This document shows positions 7,654 to 13,963 of a stretch of 33,867 nucleotides of DNA, piece after piece (the stretch's first letter is position 1; each line of letters begins with the position of its first letter). The stretch comes from Spirulina sp. CS-785/01 (GTDB lineage: Bacteria; Cyanobacteriota; Cyanobacteriia; Cyanobacteriales; Spirulinaceae), in contig NZ_JAQMSD010000036.1 of NCBI RefSeq assembly GCF_028330525.1, forward strand, positions 1 to 33,867, given 5' to 3'. Under the pieces are notes generated by a model that was not told the DNA's origin, made no database searches, and worked only from the letters and a program-made list of their open reading frames with translations. A program made the translations under genes and the position numbers.

Positions 7654-8049
7654 TTAAGGAGATGGAGGAAGGAGAGAATCAATATAAACACAGGCAAAAT
7701 TGAACATTTCTACAGCACGATTCAGAATTTGCTCTACTTCTGTTACACTAATTTCTATACTGGCATTATAGTCTGCTTCAATGCGTGTTTTTTGAGCATC
7801 AATTAAGTAACGATGGAACTGCACAGGAACACGCTGAGTGCGGGCAAATTTTTGTCCAAATGCAGCGATGACAGCAGAATGTCGAGCGTATGATAATTTG
7901 TCACCTTCCAAAAAGGCACTCACGATGTAAAACATGACATAATAACCGCGAGAAGCGGCAGAATCAGAAAATCCTGCATCTTTTAACATTTGTGCCGCTT
8001 GTAAGGTTTTCTCGGCCTTGTCTAATAGTCTTTGTTGCTCTGGAGTCAT
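7654..8049 (-). CDS. HEPN-domain protein, probable toxin or partner of an MNT antitoxin
   Basis: The 131-residue, helix-rich protein matches the HEPN (PF05168) pattern: ASRGYYVMFYIVSAFLEG at about 32-49, ARHSAVIAAFGQKF at about 55-68, and a C-terminal helix VEQILNRAVEMFNFA. In MNT-HEPN modules the HEPN protein is an RNase toxin and the nucleotidyltransferase silences it, in known cases by adding AMP. The strict R-x4-6-H RNase motif is not obvious here, so activity is uncertain. Its start overlaps the MNT stop by 4 nt (ATGA), a translationally coupled pair. The pair sits between two copies of CRISPR leader sequence, downstream of cas2. Confidence 0.85.
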   Translation of the reverse strand: MTPEQQRLLDKAEKTLQAAQMLKDAGFSDSAASRGYYVMFYIVSAFLEGDKLSYARHSAVIAAFGQKFARTQRVPVQFHRYLIDAQKTRIEADYNASIEISVTEVEQILNRAVEMFNFACVYIDSLLPPSP

Positions 8050-8369
8050 ACTGTTACTCCCTCTTGACGGATATTTCTGAAGAAACCGCTATCATAGGTT
8101 TGGTATTTTTGGACTGTGGCAAATGTGCAGCAGATGACCACAGCATATTCTAGACAGAGATTTGCAACTAATTCTGAAATGCGATCGCTTTCTGTCCCAT
8201 ACACAAAAGGCCGTTTGAGCAAAATTAAAAGATCAATATCGGAGTCTTGTTCAGCATCTCCCCTAGCTTGAGAACCGTAGAGAATAAGACACTCTAAATC
8301 AGTACCATACAGTTTTTCTAATCCTTGACGAATTTGGGTCAAAATTCTAGATAAATCTGGATGAGTCAT
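8046..8369 (-). CDS. MNT-type minimal nucleotidyltransferase (probable antitoxin)
   Basis: The 107-residue protein has the polymerase-beta-like motif LYGSQARGD at about 30-38 and the metal-binding pair D44-I-D46 (DSDIDLLILL). This G-S-x10-D-x-D signature defines MNT/MntA antitoxins, which NMPylate the HEPN partner. A typical third carboxylate is not obvious by eye. It is the first gene of the pair; the HEPN gene overlaps by 4 nt. A candidate promoter lies at 8414-8443, so the pair probably has its own transcription rather than depending on cas2 read-through. Confidence 0.87.
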   Translation of the reverse strand: MTHPDLSRILTQIRQGLEKLYGTDLECLILYGSQARGDAEQDSDIDLLILLKRPFVYGTESDRISELVANLCLEYAVVICCTFATVQKYQTYDSGFFRNIRQEGVTV

Positions 8370-8413
8370 TCAAAAACTCAACTTTTCGGATACTGTGACA
8401 TCCCTCGAACTAT

Positions 8414-8443
8414 AATATAACATTTGTGGATAGCGCAGTGAAA
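8414..8443 (-). promoter_or_regulatory. Candidate promoter of the MNT-HEPN pair
   Basis: On the minus strand, TTTCAC (8438-8443) and TATATT (8414-8419) are 18 nt apart, about 45 nt before the MNT ATG. Match to the -35 box is only partial. Confidence 0.35.
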
Positions 8444-8470
8444 CCCAACCCCACCCACTGAGGGTTTGTA

Positions 8471-8553
8471 CAAGAATCGCCAAAACCCTGCTCCTCCAAG
8501 AGATACAGCGAATTTTGGCGACTCCCCACCCCTCACAAGCGGAGGTGCTTGTA
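8471..8553 (-). repeat. CRISPR leader fragment directly after cas2 (no repeat attached)
   Basis: This piece matches the cas-proximal third of leader 1 (about 7550-7630) and leader 2 (about 12128-12210): shared strings include AATCGCCAAAACCCTGCTC, AGAGATACAGCGAATTTT and CACAAGCGGAGGTGCTTGT. It begins 3 nt after the cas2 stop. Leader 1 therefore has its distal third present twice, at 7550-7630 and here, with the MNT-HEPN pair between them. Confidence 0.85.
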
Positions 8554-8556
8554 AAT

Positions 8557-8850
8557 TCAGAAAATCCGATAGCCCGACTCCCACTGCTGCCAAGCATTGG
8601 GACGATTATAGAGCGCGAGATTACGGATACATTGGGCCGAAAGCTGGATCAACAACAGATCATCCTCCTCCGTGAGAACCTCCTCCAACTGCCAGCGTAA
8701 CTTCTCCCGTTGTCGCTGCGTCAACCAACAGCGAAACAGAGAATATTGTACGCGATCGCCATATCCCGTAATAATCTTATAAGCCCGTCGCCACCGCTTA
8801 GGAGAGCGAATATCATAGGCCACCAAATACCAATAATGTCGTTCAGCCAT
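8557..8850 (-). CDS. cas2: CRISPR adaptation protein Cas2
   Basis: The 97-residue protein has the Cas2 ferredoxin-like pattern with YLVAYDIRSPKRWRRAYKII at about 8-27, including the conserved aspartate D13, and YGDRVQYSLFRCWL at about 30-43. Cas2 bridges two Cas1 dimers in the spacer-integration complex. It starts 9 nt after the cas4-cas1 stop, so the two are co-transcribed. Its last two codons and stop (ATT TTC TGA) are also found, without the gene, at the end of leader 2. Confidence 0.95.
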   Translation of the reverse strand: MAERHYWYLVAYDIRSPKRWRRAYKIITGYGDRVQYSLFRCWLTQRQREKLRWQLEEVLTEEDDLLLIQLSAQCIRNLALYNRPNAWQQWESGYRIF

Positions 8851-8859
8851 ACTTCCCCC

Positions 8860-10527
8860 TTAGCGGACAACCCACTGGCCAAACAACCCCCCTTCAGCGC
8901 ACCACTCCTTCTCCAGTAAGCGCACCTCCAGTTCCAAAAACCGCCGATAAGTCAGCGAATACCCCAATTTGGGATGCTTCCAAGTCTGTGCCTTACGCTG
9001 TTCATACAACTCCACAAACTTATGACGGCCCAAATCACTCAACCAAACTTGCTCCCCCCGGATGGTAAAATCTGCCTCAACATCCCATTGACCGCGATGA
9101 ATAGAGGCCAAAATCGGCATATCCACCAAGGGAACGCGAAATAACTCCATTAAATCCAACGCCAACGGAGGAGCTTGCGAACGGGGTTGATGATAGAATC
9201 CCAAGGCAGGCTCTAAACCCACCGTTAAAATCGCATTCATCACATCCTTGAGCAGCAGCGCGTAGCCAAACCCCAACATAGCATTAAAGCGGTCTTTGGG
9301 AGGACGACGGTTGCGGTGGTTAAACTGGAGTTCTGGCGGGACTTGCGATGAGATAATATGAGGCAATGCCCCAAAATATAAGGCCGCTAACTTCCCCTCC
9401 AATCCCAATAACGTCTCCAAGGAGGACGCATCCGGGACTTGTTTAAGAATGGCCTTCATTTGAGCAATTGTTGTTTCAAGATGCGCGACTTTACCCTTGA
9501 GATTGCGTTTCCCCCGCATCAAAAACTGTCGCTGTCCCCGACCACGACCCGCAACCAGCGTCTGTGCTAAAGTGAGACAAGCCTCTGGATTCGCTAATGC
9601 CTTGTATTGCCAACGACGACGTTGAATACTCCCCCGTCGCTGCTCAAAACTCCCCACATAGCGGCCTCCTCCGGAAATCCAATGGACTCCTATCCCTTGA
9701 CTAGCGCAAAAATGCAGAGCTTGGGTAGAAATTTGTGAGAAACTGTGCAACACTACTTGGCCGACTTGTTGAGTGGGGAAAATCTCTGGAGTGCGATCGC
9801 GTCGCGTTAATTTTAACCGTTCTCCCGTCCGTCCCAAACGCGAACCAGGTTCAAGGACATGGATAATTTGTCGCTCATCATCTGAGGGAAAGAGTCGCAA
9901 GGAGGACACTTCCTTATGATGGGCCAGTCGTGCTTCTTCCGGGAGACAGACGGGAGCAAGAGAACACCGTTGACAGAGTTGCTCATTCTCCGTCACGGGG
10001 GGACGATAGGCAGAGTGACGGAGCATTCCTGCTGCTGCAATGGTTTGGTGTACCCAATCCCGTCCGCTATCATCAAGGGGAATATGTACTACAACATTAT
10101 CAGCATGATAGCGAATGCGTCCTTCTGCCACGGGAGTCCCTAAAGCTGCTTCAATGAGGCAACAATAGGCAAGCACTTGCAGTTTATCACTCTCCCACGC
10201 TTGCGCTTGTTTCTGCTCATCTCGATAACACCGTCCCCGTTTATGTTCATAGGGGATTAATTGGCCCTCACGAGTCCGCAACGCATCCACACGGCCCCGC
10301 AATCCCAAGGTTTCGTTTTCCAGATACAGGTCTTCCCAGTCCTCTTCCTCATTCCGTTCAATTTCCGCGTGCAACCTGCGTCCCGCAAAAACCGCCGCAT
10401 CTTGAGTATAAAGTTCCTCAACTTCTTCGAGGTAGAATAGGCGCGGACAATAGGCAAAAGCGTGCAATGCAGAGACGCGAATTGTTTGTTGCATTTTTGT
10501 TGATTCTATAGGCAAACTTTGTGTCAT
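8860..10527 (-). CDS. cas4-cas1: Cas4-Cas1 fusion (spacer selection and integration)
   Basis: The N-terminal Cas4 part (about 1-200) is a RecB-like nuclease with H53, D81, E94 and K96 (YEHKRG) and 4Fe-4S cysteines C27 (YCPRLFY), C185, C188 and C194 (LCQRCSLAPVC). The Cas1 part follows, with LEGKLAALYFGAL, NRRPPKDRFNAMLGFGYALL, LGFYHQP and LALDLMELFR, which carry the usual Glu, His and Asp metal ligands. Cas4 selects and trims PAM-containing prespacers, and Cas1 integrates them. I chose ATG 10527 (555 residues) because the longer frame to 10608 runs through a terminator hairpin at 10561-10593. No clear Shine-Dalgarno site is seen. An alternative ATG is at 10494. The fused form is typical of Myxan-type and I-G loci. 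Confidence 0.94.
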   Translation of the reverse strand: MTQSLPIESTKMQQTIRVSALHAFAYCPRLFYLEEVEELYTQDAAVFAGRRLHAEIERNEEEDWEDLYLENETLGLRGRVDALRTREGQLIPYEHKRGRCYRDEQKQAQAWESDKLQVLAYCCLIEAALGTPVAEGRIRYHADNVVVHIPLDDSGRDWVHQTIAAAGMLRHSAYRPPVTENEQLCQRCSLAPVCLPEEARLAHHKEVSSLRLFPSDDERQIIHVLEPGSRLGRTGERLKLTRRDRTPEIFPTQQVGQVVLHSFSQISTQALHFCASQGIGVHWISGGGRYVGSFEQRRGSIQRRRWQYKALANPEACLTLAQTLVAGRGRGQRQFLMRGKRNLKGKVAHLETTIAQMKAILKQVPDASSLETLLGLEGKLAALYFGALPHIISSQVPPELQFNHRNRRPPKDRFNAMLGFGYALLLKDVMNAILTVGLEPALGFYHQPRSQAPPLALDLMELFRVPLVDMPILASIHRGQWDVEADFTIRGEQVWLSDLGRHKFVELYEQRKAQTWKHPKLGYSLTYRRFLELEVRLLEKEWCAEGGLFGQWVVR

Positions 10528-10560
10528 AATAGAGAAAAAAGTAGCTCTAAAATTTAACCT

Positions 10561-10593
10561 AAAAAAAGAAAGCGGCAAAAACCTTACCGCTTT
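10561..10593 (-). terminator. Rho-independent terminator between DUF6887 and cas4-cas1
   Basis: On the minus strand AAAGCGG and CCGCTTT form a perfect 7-bp stem with an 11-nt loop, followed by CTTTTTTT. It ends transcription coming from the DUF6888/DUF6887 pair, so cas4-cas1 needs its own promoter or read-through. Confidence 0.75.
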
Positions 10594-10618
10594 GAAAAAT
10601 TGCCTCAAAAAGAGGACA

Positions 10619-10822
10619 CTACTGTTTTTTGTTTAATTTGTCTTTAAGAATTGCTTCAATTTCTTCTGCATCAATTTCTGATGGGGGAGGATATTTAAAG
10701 TTATTATGTTTTCGATTCATCAAGATTTCTAAGGCTTGACTAAAATTTTCTTCATCATTCCGGTGTTCTGAAAGATATTGACGAAGTTCTGTATTATTCA
10801 TTTGTGAAAGGTGTTCTTTCAT
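10619..10822 (-). CDS. DUF6887-like small protein
   Basis: The 67-residue protein reads MNNTELRQYLSEHRNDEENF near residues 8-27, then ALEILMNRK and a C-terminal PPPSEIDAEEIEAILKDKL. This N-(T/A)-E-L-x-x-Y-L-x-E-H-R pattern is that of the DUF6887 family of cyanobacterial small proteins, which are usually next to a DUF6888 partner, as here. The function is not established; paired small genes of this kind resemble toxin-antitoxin couples. The start may instead be the internal ATG at residue 8; neither has a strong Shine-Dalgarno site. Confidence 0.7.
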   Translation of the reverse strand: MKEHLSQMNNTELRQYLSEHRNDEENFSQALEILMNRKHNNFKYPPPSEIDAEEIEAILKDKLNKKQ

Positions 10823-10833
10823 AGATCAAAGTT

Positions 10834-11001
10834 TCAATTGCCGTCTTGATTGATGACAATTTCTAAGCCATCATTAAGATCTGCTAGAATATAAATAATT
10901 TTTAATCGTTTATCATAGCGAAATAAATTAATCGGCTGATAAAGATTCGAGAGTAATTGACACACAAAGATTACGGTTTCTTTTTGCTTATCAGTCGGCA
11001 A
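10834..11001 (-). CDS. DUF6888-like small protein (TTG start)
   Basis: From a TTG at 10999-11001 the minus strand reads a 55-residue protein beginning LPTDKQKETVIFVCQLLSNL (first residue Met in the protein) and continuing with a YQPINLFRYDKRLKIIYILA stretch, then DLNDGLEIVINQDGN and TGA. This is the DUF6888 pattern that accompanies DUF6887. GGAG lies 7 nt before the TTG, and the nearby ATG is out of frame and stops after four codons. The DUF6887 start is 11 nt further on, so the two form one operon. The gene sits right at the trailer end of CRISPR array 2 (36 nt away). Confidence 0.75.
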   Translation of the reverse strand: MPTDKQKETVIFVCQLLSNLYQPINLFRYDKRLKIIYILADLNDGLEIVINQDGN

Positions 11002-11036
11002 ACATTAACTCCTGACGACTTGAGTTGATAGAGAAT

Positions 11037-11961
11037 ATTATAAACGCCTAATGGCAATCAAAGGTTATCACAGGGCTTTTTGAGGGAGACAGTAGTGTTC
11101 GAGGAATCGTGATCAACGCCTTACGGCAATCAAAGGTTATCACAGTTTTGCTTTGGCTTCTTTGAGTTGGGCCATAGCGGTGTGATCAACGCCTTACGGC
11201 AATCAAAGGTTATCACAGTTTAACTCAGTCGTAGCGGGGTTTCCCGTCTCTGTCGCGTGATCAACGCCTTACGGCAATCAAAGGTTATCACAGGCCCGCC
11301 ATTCCTCTAAAATTTTGCCAATCTCTTCGTGATCAACGCCTTACGGCAATCAAAGGTTATCACAGGGAGAAACTAACGGGGGGAACACCTCAACTAGCAG
11401 GGGTGATCAACGCCTTACGGCAATCAAAGGTTATCACAGGAGGTCATCCTGACCGTCCTGACCGTCATCCAAGTGTGATCAACGCCTTACGGCAATCAAA
11501 GGTTATCACAGGTAGATAATGTGTTATTGCAACATGGATGGTCAAGAAAGTGATCAACGCCTTACGGCAATCAAAGGTTATCACAGTGCGCGATCGCTTC
11601 CTCATTCAATCCCCCGCCCAATTCGTGATCAACGCCTTACGGCAATCAAAGGTTATCACAGAGACTAAGTTTGACAAACTCGTTGAGCAAATCGAATAGT
11701 GATCAACGCCTTACGGCAATCAAAGGTTATCACAGGTAGCCGCTAGAGTATGGGATTCCTTTAGCACATTTCGGTGATCAACGCCTTACGGCAATCAAAG
11801 GTTATCACAGAGCCCCGACTACGTGACGGTTGATAACAATTTCTGCTTTGTGATCAACGCCTTACGGCAATCAAAGGTTATCACAGGTGCAAGGGGAAGA
11901 GTTCGATATCCGGAAGGATATCTAGTGATCAACGCCTTACGGCAATCAAAGGTTATCACAG
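11037..11961 (-). CRISPR. CRISPR array 2: 13 repeats of 37 nt, 12 spacers
   Basis: Repeats start at 11037 (degenerate at its 5' end, ATTATAAACGCC, and CTAATGG), 11109, 11182, 11257, 11329, 11403, 11475, 11550, 11625, 11699, 11774, 11850 and 11925; spacers are 35-39 nt. The repeat differs from array 1 at two positions: core CCTTACGGC instead of CCTAACGGC and last base G instead of C (TTATCACAG). On the minus strand this turns the hairpin loop from GUUA to GUAA while keeping the GCC/GGC stem. The degenerate copy at low coordinate and the leader at high coordinate give minus-strand reading. One spacer (11587-11624) contains a HIP1 octamer. Confidence 0.98.
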
Positions 11962-12223
11962 TGCCGATTCTACAACCCGCACCAGACAAGGACGCTCAGA
12001 CAACTTTGCAAGCACCTCCCGTCCTTCGTGTAACATACCCCCAAAATAGCCCATTTTCCCCAAAAACGCAACCTCGCAAACCCAGACCCCATCAGCCTTA
12101 CAGCATTTTGCAAGCACCTCCAAGTCAAGAAAAATCGCCAAAACCCTGCTCCCATCAGAGATACAGCGAATTTTGGCGACTCCCAACCCCTCACAACCAG
12201 AGGTGCTTGTAAATTCAGAAAAT
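11962..12223 (-). promoter_or_regulatory. CRISPR leader 2, with the last codons of a cas2 gene at its far end
   Basis: It is homologous to leader 1 along its whole length. TTTGCAAGCACCTCC occurs at 12005-12019 and 12107-12121, again 102 nt apart. The far end (12200-12223) is identical over 24 nt to 8542-8565, which spans the leader fragment after cas2, the cas2 stop codon and its last two codons. No cas2 gene is present here; similarity stops and unrelated sequence follows. Confidence 0.85.
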
Positions 12224-12273
12224 TCATCATTAATGCCACCTAGACTATCAATTTTTGCGCCTTAAACTGGCGA

Positions 12274-12290
12274 GGCGCAAGCATTGCGCC
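12274..12290. repeat. Hairpin GGCGCAA-GCA-TTGCGCC
   Basis: A perfect 7-bp stem followed by CCTACA, a dispersed motif often seen in filamentous cyanobacterial genomes. It lies between leader 2 and the end of cas5 and may help terminate the cas operon, though no T run follows. Confidence 0.5.
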
Positions 12291-12314
12291 CCTACACAAT
12301 TAATGTTCTGGAGT

Positions 12315-12995
12315 TTATGGAGGTGGCAAAGAAATCCAAGCCTGATCGGGTGGCGTTAAAACAAACTCACTGGGGACAAAAACTTGGGTTTGTGTTTTGG
12401 TGTTGTCTTCTCGATCAATCCAAGTGGTAAGACGGCAAACCCCTCGCTTGGGGCGTTCTTCTACCTCTAAGGGACAATACCATCGTGCGAACGGTGTAGT
12501 CTCAGAGACGCTGATTTCATCGAAGAAAAAGTTATTATCCCCTGCAAAGGGTACGCCATAACGGGTTTCATTAAGTTCCCCATTCAGTCCTTGTAGAATA
12601 CGATCGCATAACTCCTGGGTCGCTTTTACCCCCACCACAATATCGAGATTGACTAAAACCTCACGACGGACTGGGACAATCCAATATTTTGCCCCGTAGG
12701 TCTTTTTGGCCAAGTCTTTCCCCGATGAACCGACGGGATAAGTATGGAGTTGTTGGCTAAAAATGGCTTTTTCGGAATTCGACCCACTGGGAATTGCGAT
12801 CGCAAGTTCTATAGAGGGTAAATTCTCCCGAATGGGGGTAATGGGTTGCGTTGTCTCTCCCCTCTGTTCAATCCCTGCAAGATTCAGCAATAGACCATAC
12901 ACCGTCGAGGGGGAAGGAATGGGAGTCGTGGAACGGTACGACCCCGACTGGAAGGAACGGAAGGCAGCAAAAGGGGCTTTTAGCCTGAGATACAC
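12315..12995 (-). CDS. cas5: Cas5 (DevS/Cmx5-like) surveillance-complex subunit
   Basis: The 226-residue protein begins YLRLKAPFAAFRSFQSGSYR followed by STTPIPSPSTVYGLLLNLAG, the RAMP-fold N-terminus of Cas5, in which the protein binds the crRNA 5' handle. The C-terminal part has RYGVPFAGDNNFFFDEI. Sequence style and neighbours fit the DevS branch of the Myxan type. The start is GTG at 12993-12995, with AGGAGG 9 nt upstream; that Shine-Dalgarno site is encoded by the last codons and stop of cas7, so the two are coupled. It is the last gene of the interference operon. Confidence 0.9.
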   Translation of the reverse strand: MYLRLKAPFAAFRSFQSGSYRSTTPIPSPSTVYGLLLNLAGIEQRGETTQPITPIRENLPSIELAIAIPSGSNSEKAIFSQQLHTYPVGSSGKDLAKKTYGAKYWIVPVRREVLVNLDIVVGVKATQELCDRILQGLNGELNETRYGVPFAGDNNFFFDEISVSETTPFARWYCPLEVEERPKRGVCRLTTWIDREDNTKTQTQVFVPSEFVLTPPDQAWISLPPP

Positions 12996-13000
12996 AGTAT

Positions 13001-13906
13001 TTAACCTCCTAAAAAGGTGTCAGCTAGTTCATGGAATAATTTTTCAGGATTGGCGAATAGATGAACCCCTGTATTCTCCAAGCGAGTTTTGTCCTCTGGG
13101 TTTAACTGACGGACAATTTCACCCCCTAACCAAAATTCATCTCCTGGTAAATCGCAATCTTCCGCATCGGGGGAACTGAGACGACTTAATTCGCTAAAAT
13201 GACCTGTTTCATCAAAGCCATAGGTTTGATAACCTGCGACTAATTTAGGGGTGAGTCGGGCGACCACAGAACGGGGGGCGAACTCATAATAAGCCCTTGC
13301 GTGTCCTCCAGCGACTCCATTTAATTGCGCGATCGCTTGTAATAATGCCCTCACCCAGTCCGGTTTTTGCAAACAATCCCGTTGAGATAAGGCAAAAGGG
13401 TATTGAAAAGCGGTGTGGGTCACTTCCCGATGGAGTAAGGCAGAAGTTGAGGCATTTTTCCACGGACTATTACCCGCATTTAAGGGAGATTGATGAAACA
13501 CCGCATCATATTTGTAGGGATTTAACGCCACGGCTAAATTGCACCGAAAAATACTATCTCGTTTGGGCGGTAAATCGCGCTTTTTCATTTCCTTGACTTC
13601 AGTATTTTGTGCCACCATATAGCCAAATAAAAAATCATCGGCATACTTGTCAGCATTGGGAAATTCTTTGAATTCAACAGCTAACTGATCTTCCTCATAA
13701 AGACGAGTACGATTATGGGGTTGATCGAGTAAAATTAGGGTTTCTCGCAGGGCATTGCGAATAGATTCTGGGCTAATAATGGCGTATTTTTGCCCATCAA
13801 TGGCAATTTTTTGTAATACCGTGCGATTTTCTTCCGACTCACCCCGATAATTTCCGGAAGGGGCTGGATAAGTTAAAACTGTGGCAAACAAGTTGAGATT
13901 AGTCAT
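13001..13906 (-). CDS. cas7: Cas7 (DevR-like) backbone subunit
   Basis: The 301-residue protein opens with MTNLNLFATVLTYPAPSGNY, then IDGQKYAIISPESIRNALRE near 34-53, the RAMP-like start of the DevR/Cst2 Cas7 family. It also has LNGVAGGHARAYYEFAPRSV near 190-210. Cas7 forms the helical backbone on the crRNA spacer. A 57-nt gap to cas8 contains a degenerate CRISPR repeat (13936-13954) just upstream of this gene; AGGAAA lies 12 nt before the ATG. Confidence 0.92.
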   Translation of the reverse strand: MTNLNLFATVLTYPAPSGNYRGESEENRTVLQKIAIDGQKYAIISPESIRNALRETLILLDQPHNRTRLYEEDQLAVEFKEFPNADKYADDFLFGYMVAQNTEVKEMKKRDLPPKRDSIFRCNLAVALNPYKYDAVFHQSPLNAGNSPWKNASTSALLHREVTHTAFQYPFALSQRDCLQKPDWVRALLQAIAQLNGVAGGHARAYYEFAPRSVVARLTPKLVAGYQTYGFDETGHFSELSRLSSPDAEDCDLPGDEFWLGGEIVRQLNPEDKTRLENTGVHLFANPEKLFHELADTFLGG

Positions 13907-13935
13907 GATTTATGGTTTCCTGAGAATAATACATA

Positions 13936-13954
13936 CACCTAACGGCATCAGAGG
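13936..13954 (-). repeat. Solitary degenerate CRISPR repeat between cas8 and cas7
   Basis: CACCTAACGGCATCAGAGG matches the repeat core GCCTAACGGCAATCAAAGG at 16 of 19 positions, with one deleted A. On the minus strand the hairpin GCC-GUUA-GGU is kept (one G-U pair). It occupies most of the 57-nt gap between the cas8 stop and the cas7 start, so it is in the operon mRNA 5' of cas7. It could be a Cas6 cutting site or a relic. Confidence 0.6.
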
Positions 13955-13963
13955 AAAAGTTTA

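Noticed and set aside
10528-10608. 27-residue N-terminal extension of Cas4-Cas1
   Set aside because: It is encoded across a rho-independent terminator and upstream of the conserved Cas4 start, so translation from 10608 is unlikely.
11440-11474. Spacer with internal GACCGTC repeats that could encode a collagen-like run
   Set aside because: Too short to support an origin; only a database search could say more.
11823-12239. Open frames across the end of array 2 and leader 2
   Set aside because: The plus-strand frame translates repeats and spacers; the minus-strand frames are leader sequence.
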